In this document: in pieces, positions 10,501 through 25,500 of the stretch | How positions within the stretch are numbered: the stretch's first letter is position 1 | How the letters are laid out: each line of letters starts with the position of its first letter | NCBI RefSeq assembly: GCF_963678635.1 | Contig: NC_087062.1 | Span: 61,791,584-61,855,583 of the forward strand | Origin: Symsagittifera roscoffensis | Taxonomy: Eukaryota; Xenacoelomorpha; Acoela; Convolutidae | Length of the DNA stretch: 64,000 bases | Direction of reading: 5' to 3' | Translations under genes and position numbers: made by a program | The notes under the pieces: generated by a model | Database searches by the model: none | What the model was told of the DNA's origin: nothing | The model's input: only the letters and a program-made list of their open reading frames with translations

Positions 10501-13500
10501 GCATTTTCAGAATCAGAAGCCAGCAATGTAGATGAACTCTACAAATTAAAGGAATCAATTGATAAAAATTGTCCCATTCACGATCAATTATATTTTTCCG
10601 ATTCAGAAACAACTTCAAATTCATCAAAAAGAGGAAAAAGAAGAATAAAAAAGCAATATAAACACAAAACAGTACACTTGTATAATTTGAATCAACCAAT
10701 TAGACACATCGATACTTATATATTAACAGTCATTAAACGAAAAAATTAGCCACAGCCACACTCAAAGTGGCGATAGTCCAGATGACGAAGAGGTTTACCT
10801 TTTCCTCATAGATGCACCCGATAATAGAGGGCAACATGATTTTTGCAAGAATTTACTCTTAAATTTGTTTGAACCCGGAATCAGTCCATGCAAAGCAGAA
10901 TTCCCAGATGTAAAAATCAAAAGACAAATTATTAAACATTATCTGAAAGATATATGTAATTTAACACCGCAATATGGAATCTACACCATAGAATTCAGCA
11001 CACCAAATCCGAATCATCAAAAAATATGGAATTCAAACAGACGATCTTGAATTAGAATTTTCAAAAGTATTCTTAGAATATATTAAAAGCATACAATATC
11101 ATAATTCACAAAGAGCAAACTCCATATTCACTAACGAAGTTTTTGCAATAATATATACCTATATTTCTATATTAGAAAAAAACAGAATTTCAAAGTATCT
11201 CACCAACTGAAACATCCAAACATACAAAAGTACGACATGAAATTACTTTATTTTAAACCTTCCTACATATAATCAAAGAAAATGTCACTAAAGACGATGT
11301 TTCACAACACACAAAACATGACTTACAAAAAATTTTGGCATGGTTTATAATAGATTATTTCACACATAATATAGACTTAATTTCACAAGCAAGAAAAAAT
11401 TTCAGACCTCAAAATCCAAATGATGATACTGCCATTACAGAACAGTCAGACTACGTTTGGGACCCTGAATGGTCTCATCATGCATTTATAAATATTCCAC
11501 AATTAATCTCAAGTCAAGCAATAAGTACAATATCTTACCAAAGAGATTATGTAAAAGTAGTACCACTAACCATTGATGCAACACCATTAAACTACAATAC
11601 ATTTTTACCTGATACACGAAATAGCAGTTTAAATTCGATCGTCATTCACAATGAAAACCTTAATGTAACTAGAAATCTTACACAACAAGATATCCAAACA
11701 CCATCACACTTCATAAATGAAGAAATTGTCCAAACAACAACAACTACACAACAAAGTATTTCACCAATACATCCAAATTTAACAACACCAAAAAATACAA
11801 ATATTTCATTGGCACAAGTAACCTTACAATCAACCGTTAAACCTTCGGTTGCTCTAAAATAATCACAAATGGATTATGACAGTACCATCAAAACCACGAA
11901 GAACGTTCACAAGAAACACTTTTGCAGAATACAATTATAATTATGCACATTCATCAAAAACAAACTATCCCCCACGAAAAACTAATAATTATCATGTAAG
12001 TTCTCACTATTGGGATAACCCAATGACAACAACCAACTCAGTAAATTTTCGGACTAATTCACATCCTCCACAGGACCATAGAGAAAATTACCCATTCTTT
12101 CAACAAAATAAAAATAAAAAGCAAACACCTCATCATACGGATTACTTATCATCTGATGATGATTATTTACAAAAGCCATTTTTGCACCATATACCCAAGA
12201 ATATCGCAAACAAGGATCGCGACGACCTCATACATATAATAGAATTTTTTCTCCAAATCCAACAGATACACGAAATCAACAACCAATCCATATGCCAAAT
12301 CCAACTAATACACAATCTTTTCAACCAATTCAACCACAAAACCCAATGTCTATGCACTCGTATCAACCAACTCAAATACAAAATGAAATACCACTCCCAT
12401 ATTACCTTCAGCAACACGAAATAACAAAAAATCAACTTTCAAATTTTTCGCAAATGCCAAATGCCGCAGAATCACAACAGATGGCAATAAATCCATATCT
12501 TATGGGTGGATCATCAATAACATCAAATAAACCACTAATGGTATTCACAGGAACAGATCCTGAATATTCTGTAGAAGATTATTTAAACGCAGTAACAGCA
12601 AATTTAATTTTAAATATAGGACCTGAACCAATTAATACGCCACTACATCAAAATTGGATACATCGACGCACAGCGTTGATACAAACAACCTTAGACGGCG
12701 CAGCTCAAAAATGGTTTTCAGTATTACCCATAGAAATAAAATCAGACTGGAAAAGATTTACACAAAAATTTTCAAAAATGTTTGACTCCGAAAGAAATAA
12801 ACAACACCAAAGGGTTTTATGTAATGAAATTCGCAGATTATCAAATGAAACCATCAAACAATTAGCGGTACGTATCGAAACACTGGTTCGAAAAGCATAT
12901 TCATTAAATACACATGATTATAAAAACACAAAAATTTTAATGATGACCTTAACACCTCAATTAAGGAAAATAGCAATAAAAAAGAGAGCATCTCATCCTT
13001 CTTCAATTCGAGAGCCAGATTTAGATTTTCGAAAACTAGTAGAAAAACTAGAGCAACCTAAAACTACAATATGTTAATCGAATTGAAACAAACACTACAC
13101 ATATCAATAACATACAGGAATCAGATACAGACATAGTTGGAAAAATCACTGAAATACTAAATATTTTTGAAAAACACCCAAATATTAAAGGCAAACCATC
13201 TTTCAAAAAATGGTGTAATTATTGCCGACGATACGGACATAGTATATCCGAATGTAGACAAAAGCAACAAGATAACCAAAACAAACCTCAAAAATATAAA
13301 GAACCAAATAAATCATTCTATCAATACATGAAGAAAGATCAAAATCTACCAAACAAAAATGTATACAGTAACAACAGTTCAGGAAAACCATTTCCGAACA
13401 ACACCAATTACACAAGAAATCAATCACCATATAACTCAAGTTATAGAGGAAGATCACCAGAACGAAGAAATACACAGAATTTTTCACAAAATCATTATAA

Positions 13501-16500
13501 TCGATCAAATAGTCAAAATAACTATTCGAGATCAAATTCAAATGCAACACAATTTGTTTCTAGATCCAATTCCCAATCAAACCCAAGAAATAAACACTAT
13601 TCCAATAATCAATCACGAAATTCATCATATAACAGAAATAGAAACTATTCATATAATCGAAATAGAAGTTATTCGAACAATCGAAATCAGAATTATCCGA
13701 ACAATCGATCAAGAAATAACTCATATAACAGATCAAACTATCACAGACCAAACGACAATTATCAAAACAGATCACGGAATAATTCACAAAATCGAAATTC
13801 AAGTTATAATAATCAATATAGAAATTATTCCCAATCACCACATAGGAATAATAACCATTATAATAATTCTAAACATCGATACAGAAGTAGTACACCAAAA
13901 CATCAAAGTCATATTAATCAAGTACAGTCAAATGAAGAAACAACATCAGACCCCCCAGGTATTGATGACACAGGAAATAACGAACTACAACTAAATCAAA
14001 TAAACTGTGGATCATCAGACACAGAAAGTGATACAGAAAAAACCATCTCCATCAATATGATAGCAGTCGAAAACGACTACGAACCTATTATATATGAACA
14101 ACCTTTTACATCACATATATATGAAAATCAATTGGAACTCCTTCACAATTATTACATTGAACCCATCAATACTACACAAACTGCACAAGAAATAAACAAA
14201 ATTAACACGGTAAATAAACCCAATGAAAATGACAAAACAAAATGTCTAAACACAAATCATATTTACCAAAATATACAAAAAGAACAACCCAGAGAAAAAA
14301 TTTGGACATACCATTTCTCTTAGAAAGTCCAAGAAACAAAGAATTTCAACCACCAGATCTTGAAATTGATTTTTTAATTGATTCAGGAGCAGAATCAAAC
14401 ATTATTAACATTCCCACATGGAATGAAATCAAAACATTACACCCAAAATTAACGCCTCTTGCAACCTCTAGTAAACTAGCAACAGCACAAGGATCAACAT
14501 TAGTAAAATATGGAAAAGTTCAATTATTCCTCCTCCCCACAAGAACGATGGAGCAAAATAAAATTCTTCACAAACCATTTAAACAAATATTTCATGTCAC
14601 TGATATTAAATACAATATCATTGGTATACCATTAATATCTAAATATATACCAACAATCAACATCTTGAATAGTAAATTACTAATCAAAGATAAGTACACA
14701 AAAACAAAAAATACAGCTCTAACATTTTTTCAAAGATTAAATAAACAACCACCATTCTTTTCAAAATTTTATCCAATTTATAACCAACAACGGAAACACT
14801 TGAAACCACTATCAGGAAACATATATAACTTTTCAATAAAACAAGTTTACCAATATGATAAAAGTCAAAATAAACAACAACTCTTTATGTCAGACTTCGA
14901 GTTTAAACCTATTCATAAGTTTTTCAAAATCACGATTTCATCTATAAAATATTTGAAAAATACGAAATCAGACATCATTTCGCTACACGTGTATAACAAT
15001 ACACCGTATCAAGTAACATTACCCTTAGGACTTTTAGGATATTGCGAAACAAACGCTACAATATCACCCATACATGAAAAAGCATACCGCGTAAATAATA
15101 TACTCCAATTATTAGATATTTGTCAATCCACAATTCTTAACGAGGAACTATCCATAAATAATATAATAAGCAATGAAAAGAGGAACACAGATTTTTTCAC
15201 AAAAACACCATATTTTAAACCAACATTCAATATAACAAACTACACAACAACAATTTTTAACGATGTTTAACTTTGAACACTCGCAAATTACACAAATCGA
15301 ATTTGACAAACTAGCAAAACAACTGTTAAAACACTCAACAGTCTATGCAACATCAAAATTTGATGTTGGGAAAATCAGTTCATCACTACATTTCCCGTTA
15401 AAACCTGACGCAGTTTTCAAAAAACAAAGAGCAAGTAAAGTACCAATTCATTTACACGATAAGGTAAATAGATCACTGGATATTTTAGAACAATACAAAA
15501 TTATCTCACCAGTAAACAAAGAAGAACAACCAAAAGGTAACACATTTATTAACCCTGTTATAATCCTAGCAAAAGGAGAATCATTAAAAATAGTTTTAGA
15601 CGCTAGATATTTCAATTCACTAATAGACGAATCAAAATGCAATTGGCCTATTGAACCAATACAAGTTATTTTAACAAAAATAAACGGAAAATACTTTACA
15701 ACCGCAGATATGAATAGCGCATACAATCAAATGCCACTAGATGAACAATCACGACGTTTAACACAATTTGATATTGGAAATCAACAATTTGAATTCAACC
15801 GCCTTTTCTTTGGAATATCCATAGGACCAGCAGCATTTTCAGCTTTTATGAGCAAAATTTTTAGACCACTAATACTTAAGAAAAACGCAATCATCTATTT
15901 AGACGATGTTTTTATGCAATCACAGACAAAAGAAGAAATGTTTACAGTTTTAGAACACTATCAGAAAATACTTCAGAACGAAAATCTGAAGGCCGCCCCC
16001 GATAAATCACACTTCTTTTTAACACGAGTTAAATTTTTAGGACATAATATAGAAAGAAACACAATCACTCCAATAAAATCACGCATTGATGCTATTCAAA
16101 AACTTCAACCACCAACAAACAAAAAGAAAATCCAAGAATTCCTTGGAATGTTAAATTTCTTAAGCAAGTACGTTTACAAAATGCAATTATATTTAAGACC
16201 ATTCTATAACATCCTCAGACAACAAAATAAATTTGAATGGACCACTGAACATCAAACACGATTTGAAGAAATTAAAAAACTTTTAACTGAACAAAGTTCA
16301 AACACAATCCCAGATCCAAATCAACCATTCTACGCAATGTGCGATGCTTCAAATTTTGGCATCGGCGCAGCATTACTACAATCACACAGTGGTACAAATA
16401 AAATGAACCTTATATCAGCAAATTCCCGATTATTCACTCAAGCAGAGCTACGACTCTCAGCTCTAATGAGAGAATGTACAGCTATAATTTATACACTTAC

Positions 16501-19500
16501 AGAATATGAATTTCTAATACTTGGATCAAAACATCCAACAGTTCTATTCACAGATCATAAGCCAATCATTTTTCTCTTTACACAAAAGTCAAAACCAAAT
16601 CATCGAGTTTATAGATTTTAATTAATACTAATGAAATTTCCAAACTTACATATAGTTTGGACAGCAGGAAAGAATCTTGCATTACCAGATACATTAAGTC
16701 GAAATACACCACCTGAATTACTAACACGAAAAACTAGAGTTGAAATACCTAAAAATATAAAACTTTACCTTGCAAAAGACAAAACATCACCCCGACTAGA
16801 ATGCAAATATGCATTAAAAACTGACATTGAAGAATCACAAATAAATAATCTCCAACTCTTCCCACTTTACTTAGATTGCCAAAATAATCACTACGAAGTT
16901 GATCTACTTGGAACATCAACTTTCAAACCAATTCCATACTCACAATGGATAAAAAATAACACCCAACAAAAATGAATAAAACACCACTCGCATAAAAAAG
17001 ACATTTTTCCGTTAATTGAAAAAGAAAACTTAACTGATAAAATAAATTTATCAGGACCACAAACAAATGATTCAAAGTACACAATAAATCAAGTTTTTGA
17101 CCTTCATGACCCACTTGACACAATTCCTTTATCTAAATTAGAAATTGAAAACATTTTTCTCCCTCCCTCAGATAAAATTACAATTAATAGCTTGAAACAA
17201 TATCAAAATCTTGACCCAGTAATTAGACAACTAAAATCATGGCACAAATACAAAACTAAGCCCGTAAAGGCAGATACCACAATTTTAGGAAATAAAACAC
17301 TCCTCCGATATTTTCGAAAATTTAATAATACAACATTTATTGAAAACACAGACCTTCTAGAATATCATTTAAACGATTCTACAGTTCCCTGTCTCCCTTT
17401 AAGTATGATTCTAATAGCTTTTAACATTTCACATACACAAAACATTAAAGGACACTCTGGATCAGAAAAAACATATTCAAATTTTACACAAAATTTTTAT
17501 TTCCCAAATGCACCAATTTGGATAAAAGTACTATGCAATGATTGTATAGTATGTCAGCTAAATAAACCTTATCCAAATCAAAAACAAATAGCACAAAAAC
17601 AAGATTTTAAAGGACAAAGTTTATATTTTAACCACCGTATATCATTCGATAAAAAAGGACCAATTTTACCATCCTCTGAAGGAAACTCCTACATTATGGT
17701 AATTGTTGACGCACTTACATATTATGTAGCACTCAACCCAGTACCACATTATAACGCTTATTATGCTTACACGACACTTTATGAACACTGGATAGCCAAA
17801 TTCGGATTACCCGAAATCTTAGTTACAGACAACGGTACAGAATTCATAAATAATGAAATTATCACACTATGTCATTTATACAACATTAAACACAAACCGC
17901 GTACATCTCATGCACCTTGGACAAACGGTTTAGTCGAAGGTATGAACCATTCACTACAAGAATATCTTAGATGTATCATAAATGGAAATGATACAAGATA
18001 CACAGAATGGTCAGCAGATGTAAAATTATTTCCCTTAGCATATAATTCTAAAATTACGACAACTCTAGGAATGTCACCATACGAAATGGTTTTAAATCAA
18101 AAGCCACGTAAACCAATTATGTTTACAGCAAACTCTCATAAAAATACACAAGGTCATTGCCAACCAAATAAAGACTCAATTTGTTATAACCTACCTTTAC
18201 ACACACATGATGAAGATCATTTTTATCACCCACAAATCCTTAAATTAGCCTCCCTGTACACTTACCGAATGGATTTTAAATAGAGATAAAAACACCAAAA
18301 ATTTACCAAAAAGTAACAAAAACATTGTTACAAAGGCAAAACATTAACGAACAAATAAATTCACGCTTTACACCAGCCTCAGATTTAAAAATTGGAACAT
18401 TTGTCTTAATACCTAATTTTAATACCCAAAAAAGAATTTCTAAAAAACTACAACCCCTTCGTAAAAGACCATACCAAATAAACGCCAAACCCACAGACGT
18501 AACATATAAAATCACCGATTCAGACAAAAACGAGATTGTTCAACATAGAAACAATCTATTGCCTTACTACCCAAAAGAATACGCACTACGCGAACTAACT
18601 CAATTATAATCTTTCACAGGTTTAAAAGTTATTCAAAATCACCCACATATGGAAAATGAAACAAATGAACAAAACGACATTTACCTTGAAAAACAAAATA
18701 AAAAACCAACTACAACCAAAAACAATACAAAAAAGCTAGATCAAAAAACACCTCAAACAGAAAGGAAAAATAGAAAAATGACAGAAAAAATTTTACCCCA
18801 AGAACAGGTCGAGAAATCAGAACATAGAGAGTCATCACGACTTAGAAATCAACCACGTAAAAACTACAAAACATTCATCCCACAATCTAAAATATTAAAG
18901 AAAGTTGAATTTCAAAAATAGCTTTAATTTTAAAATTAATACTATTTGCACCTCTGAAACATTTTGAACTTTCATTTTCCAAAATAACATGCTGCAAACA
19001 CGCAGCAATTCTAGTTCAAAATTAGCCAATAGCATTCATTCAATCCGTCACCTTCTATAACTCTAACACAAACCAATTAGACGAAAGATATTAAACTCCA
19101 GGCATATCTATAACTATACCTTTACAACCTCCAGGTCAAAAATAAGCAAACCACTCAAACTTGACAGCTAAAATAAAAATCACTATAATATCATAACCCT
19201 CCCTTATCTAATAACGCAAAGATCAACAATATTTTCCCAATTCAGACCTCAAAAACCCCCCAAACAAAAATGTTAAATTAGCCTAAAGTAAAAGTACGAC
19301 CATATTAATTTAGCCTAAAGTACAAAATTCTCAAAAATACCCCAGATCACCTGACAAATAAAAATAAAGCAAAGAAGACCTCCCAAACACCATAAAGTTC
19401 GCCCCCAACAATTTTTCACAAAACTCAACCCACTTGTCAAAAAATCAATAAATAATTCGACCACACTTGAAAATCGCCCCAAATAACAAAAAAAAATCGA

Positions 19501-22500
19501 CCAAGAAGCCATTTCTTAAATGCTCTTCTCTCGATCAGTCAACACAATTTTCAACATTTTAAATATTCTACTCCCTATTTGAAATATATCTCCAACTTTT
19601 CCAAGTCATTGATCATATTCACAGGTACGAAAACCCAAAATTTATTTAAATGATACGAACCATTTTTAGTAGAACAGATATTTTTTTACTATTTGTAATT
19701 TTTATAACCTTTTTATCAAAAATTGCTAACCAACAATCACACAGTCAGGTTCACCGACATCATCCCAAGAAAACCCGACAATACCTACAACTACCCAAAA
19801 CCCCCAAACATCCACACGAATTTCTTTCCAAGATAACCCATACACTTTTGAAGAACGACACGCTCGCTTATCTGAACCATTAGAACCAGTTCAACGACAG
19901 GCACCTCTAAGTGAACCAACATATAACTTGTACCCAACACTACCACAAGAATTAAGTAGAATAAGAAATATTAGTCAAAACCAAAATACAGTTGAAATAA
20001 ATAGACAAATTATACATCCACGACGAAATAGAAACTTTCAAACCCTTCGAGTTCATTTTGATATACCCCAATCCCCATCACCAAGTACTCCGGAAAACCC
20101 AATTAGCATAATATCGGAAAACCCTACACTTTTTTCACAACGTAGCACCTCAAGTCTACCCTCAGATTACTTAGGTTCAACACCAACATCTGAACAAATA
20201 CGTGAAAATCACTTTAACCCCCCAAACCAAACATCACGACTACCATATTGGACAACACAATCATTCACACAAGGTGAACTAAATTTAATAAATGATCCAA
20301 TAGATATTTCTACGGATACAACAACATCATCATCACTACCAGAAACGTTATCACTACCGTCAACACCATCAATAAGCCAGATTTCACCGACGCCTTTCCC
20401 TCTAAATTTTCCAAATAACCTCGACGCTAGATATCGAGAACAATCATCAACAAATATCCCTTTATGATTAGATTGGAACACGTTCACAGCACCCCCACCA
20501 TTATTTGGACAACACCCGGAAAGTAACCGACTCCACAACTGGGCACTCCATAGATTACAGTATAGACAAGACATCCACGAAGACATTCATGACCATAACA
20601 TCCAAATACTCCAACAAAATAGTCTACAATTAAAATTTGAAATCACGGTTAAACTAAACAACATTGCTCAACATCCCTACCCATTAAACCCACCAAATAT
20701 AACAGCTCAATCACTACCACCACCATTCATAACAACTGAAGTAATATATAAATACGACAGATATACCAAAAAGACAATTGGTTACATCACATTTTATAAC
20801 CCGTACTCAGGATTATCATACACATGTATATTCTAAAAATATTAATATTTCTCCAACTCCTTTTTCTAATAATCTCCGATCAGAACATAAATCCTTCTCC
20901 CCGCACAGGACCCCAAGACTTATTAGTAACACATTACGATTGTGAAGAAAATGAACAAAAAACACTACACAAATATGCAATAAATGAAGTATCACAATGC
21001 GAAACGGAACCACAAGCTATAGAAACTACAAATGTAATAGCGACGATATATTCAAAAGCCCGAGCAACAACAGTTATAGGATATAAATTTACAGCAACAT
21101 TTTCCGAAAAAAAAGTACATTGTTCACAAACTTCAAACGGAAATAAAAACCGACTTGACCATGAATCATTCTACCAAAGTAATATAGAACGACTTCTACA
21201 TCTAAATCCTGATGATTGTAAAAACGAGTTAATCAGATTAAACATCACAAGAAATAAAAACACCGACAGAAAAATAGTATATTTTCAAGTCTTTGCCGAT
21301 TCTGTACATCAAGCAGAACTTGAAAGATATCAAGGACACATTAAACTAGATGAAAAATACCCATACAACGGCGCACACGGAAGATTAACTTATGACATAC
21401 ACGATAAGCACTGGATACCACACATTGGTATAAATAATCCATCAAACTGCAAAGCAGACACAAAAAATAAAGGATATCAAGAAATAATGTTTTTCGATTG
21501 GAAAATACAACTCGAAAAAATACAACTCACACTAGAATTATCTGACAACACAATGATCTATCAAGGAATTAGACTACCTTGTAAAAACGATCAAGGTTAT
21601 TGTGATCCTACAACACGGACTCAAGCAACAATTGTTTGGTTTCCCGAAGATACATGTACAACATTTCAAGTAGCAACAATACACGCTCGAATGATAAAAT
21701 TTCACGAAAAATATTTTATACAGTCAATTCCATATGAACAAGTCAATCTATTACCAAAACAAAGTACTGATTTTCGAAATATCCATAATATAGAAAATAA
21801 ATTAACACGTTTTCAAATATATTAAGAAACAGAACTCGCATGCAAATACAGAAACCCACTTCACAAAACACATTATTCTGAAATATTAGTTGAATACGAA
21901 AACGGTTTCGACATGACCACTGGAAAAATAAAAATTGACCCCAATGTCACAGGTCATCCTCTACACGAAGGAACATCATATATACCAGTTAACTTTCAAA
22001 AAAGTAATGGTCAACCTGGTGGACATCTAAAGCCACATGACACTAGAAGCACACGCTTACAAGAACTATCACTAATGAATAATTCTTATTTTGGTAATAT
22101 CCACTATGATATCCACTTAGATATGAAGTTAGACTACACGATTAGTCGAATTTTTCAAGAAATGTCACTCTCCGAATTAGAAACACTTCACCAACTATGC
22201 GAATTAGAAAGGACACAAATCCTACAATCACTTGCACTAGCAGTATTAAAAATACCCTACGCAGGATATTTACTATCAGGAAATAGATCAAATTTTCTAG
22301 ACTACGAAGGAAACATTTTATGGTTTTATACTTGTACCAAAAAAGTGTCACCACTATATGTTTTTGAAGACAAAAGATGCTATAAAAGAATCCCTATCTT
22401 TTATAAAAATAAAGTACATTTTGTTGACGACACACTTTCAAGACGAACATATTTTTGGGATACCGCAGTCCCATGTGGATCAGAGAATAGCCACAATGTA

Positions 22501-25500
22501 GTACAATTGAACCCTGATGAAGATAAATATTATCTTCTTACCCCATACCCCACGTTAATGCAATCACTCAAAAAATTTTCACCCGAAAGCATCAGAGCTA
22601 TTGCTCGTAACCCAAATATTGATTTACAATCAATTGGAATATATTCAAAATCTGATATCCAACACCACATTAGAACACAACAATTCCAGGAATTATTAAC
22701 ACAAATGGACACTATACAAAGACAATCAATTGACCAAAACTTACGCAAACTTGCCGAAACCGCAGGATTTGCAGATATCTATACACAAGATTATAGCGGA
22801 TATTTTAAGGACATTAAAGACTATATATATCTAAACGGTGAAAAATACAGACCACAAGATACTTCACCCATAAATATTTTTAGCTTTGTTACACTATAAA
22901 ATGAAATTCTCGATTTTCTAGGATGGCCCTATAACATCTTAGAAAAATTAACTATCTTATACGCAATATTTAACTTTATAGGATTTCTTTCTTCACTTTT
23001 AAAAGGAATCTACAACACATGCGCTATACACACACAAGTAAATAGACAAGCCAGTGTAGCACGCATACTATTTGCAGGATTTTTTGGAATTTTTTCATCA
23101 TCAATTAACAAAATTCTTCTAGACGCACAAATCAAAGAATATAATACAAAAATAGCGACAACACAGAACACATACAACGAAGAACATAATAACATAGAAG
23201 TAACACCTACAGCACCACAGTTGCCACTCTTACCACATAGCCATCCATTATCCTTAGTCCCACGTAATTTCCGAAACCTAGCAATAACACATAACCCAAA
23301 TTTTAGACCAAACATATTGCAAAGTCCCATACAACATATAATGACACATCATTCACAAGATAATAATACAATTGAACAAATTATAGAACAACCCCATACC
23401 ACCGCTTTTCAGTCTCAAAATAATAATTTTTTTAGCCCACGATGAGCCGACAACTTGGATCCCTACACCGCTCAAATTCCCATCCAACCAACCTCAACAC
23501 TCCAATCACAATAATCCCACTTTTTGCTTTCCCGCAACCCGATTTTCCAACTAGTAATATAACATCAAGCATGAATTCGGATACTAATTCAGATATTTCA
23601 GTTTTATACTCCTTTTCACAACTCAATAACCCTAATATAGAAACCCCTGACGAATTTGCAGACTCCGAACCATCTCCATCCAATAATTTTCAAACCAACT
23701 CCTCAGTTTTTTCAAAGCCTCCTTTTCAACCAACCCCACCAAATAATCCACTCCAGCCCGTTTCTACTCCCTCTTATGCTTCACAAGTAACCCCAACCTA
23801 TTCTCCATTTCATTCCGACCGATCATCTAATTCTCCCGATACTCCCCAAATCTCCCAAGTACTTGATAATTTTATCACCCTACAACAACAGCTAATACAC
23901 CCTAACACCCTCACAATCAATCAAATTTCATCCACAATAGAACCCTCAAACCCACATACTCCTACACCCTCCTCAGCCTATACTGCATCATTAGCACAAT
24001 CATCAACATCCACCGAACCATCAAATAGCACTAACCGAGCTTATCGCACTTTTAAAAGAAAATTCCCAAACCATCCATTCCCGACCAAACCAGGAACAGC
24101 CCGCGAATATATTAATCATCCACACCACACCAACACGAAAGATTTTCTAGCAATCACCTTATCTTCATTTCCACAATATACTTTAAACACACCTAACGAC
24201 ACTAACGACACACGTAGTTTTGTAGATGAACATGTTTTAATGCCTACACTTCATTGGACAACATATTATCATTTTACTAATCCCCTTTGCCTGCCACTAT
24301 CTATTACTCATAGCGATATAGAGAAGAATAAAGATATGCTATATAGACTCACCGCAACACTAACACCTAGACAATTTACTTATATAGGATATAAAAAATC
24401 ACTAAAAACATTCACTGCACCCCGAGCTAACGAATTTACACTAGAATATTACGACCATAATATCATCCGAACTAATCAAGACCAATTTTTAGATGACGAC
24501 CGCTTCGCTAACCCACAACTAACAGAAAAATTCTTCATCAAAACATCATATGTATTCACACTCAATATTTTTGATAGAAAATATGATCACATCATTTCTG
24601 AAGCACTAACTGATATGGAAGCTTACGAAAGTTTTAAAGAAAAATTTCAATAATTTTCACTAACCTTTCACTTCCTTGCACCACATGAACGCGATTTGCA
24701 CTGTTCACACGACATTATGTTACGCACTACACAAACTCACACATATACATACTATCGCTTCATACAAAATCATTTTGATCTACATACTCCATCAAGACAA
24801 CCACACCATCGTTTTCAGTTTCTTAACTCGAAGTACACTTCACCATTTTTTCTAAATTTCACCTATTGCATCAAAGATACTAACCTCCACGGCATCCTCC
24901 GCAATTATGACCCAATAACACAAAGGTATATATTTTGTCCCATCACGAAGACCTTTAATGCTGAAGAATCCAGACCCTTCCTTATCCCACATGAATTTAT
25001 CCAACCTATAGAAATCCCTATATTAGAATTTATTCACAATACTAAATACAATCACAAAATATATAATCTCATTCAAAACACACCTTATGAGTTTGCAGTA
25101 GGCACCGAAGAACTAAAAACTATTAAAGCACTTCAACTGCTTTGGCCACTGCTTCAAACTAAAAACATCATTCGCATACTAGCAAAGTTACTAACAAATT
25201 CAGACATGATACACGACATCTTCCCCCACGGTTTTTTCCCAGACGATTAACAGGCAAGTATAATTTCAAATATTCTTTACTAATAAATTTAAATTAATAC
25301 TAACCATTCTTTACTCATGTTTCTTTTAGATTTTTAGTCTTCATACCACAATATTCTGCAAAAAACAGAAAAGAAAAATTAAAAATAAAACTTGTTAAAA
25401 TTATTCTAAACTTCATTAATATTTTCCACAAAATAATCTGTTAAAATTGATACCATATGTAGTAAATTAATTTATAAAATATTCCCCCATAAAGCAGTAA

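Noticed and set aside
13203-13994. Minus-strand and second-frame ORFs over the Asn/Arg-rich gag tail
   Set aside because: They are shadows of a low-complexity coding strand. The plus frame carries the zinc knuckle and continues the gag.
16619-24653. Alternative genetic code with TAA read as Gln, suggested by repeated single TAA codons in the giant element
   Set aside because: The MATH host gene ends in TAA, TGA stops also interrupt the element, and frameshifts are present. Ordinary decay explains it.
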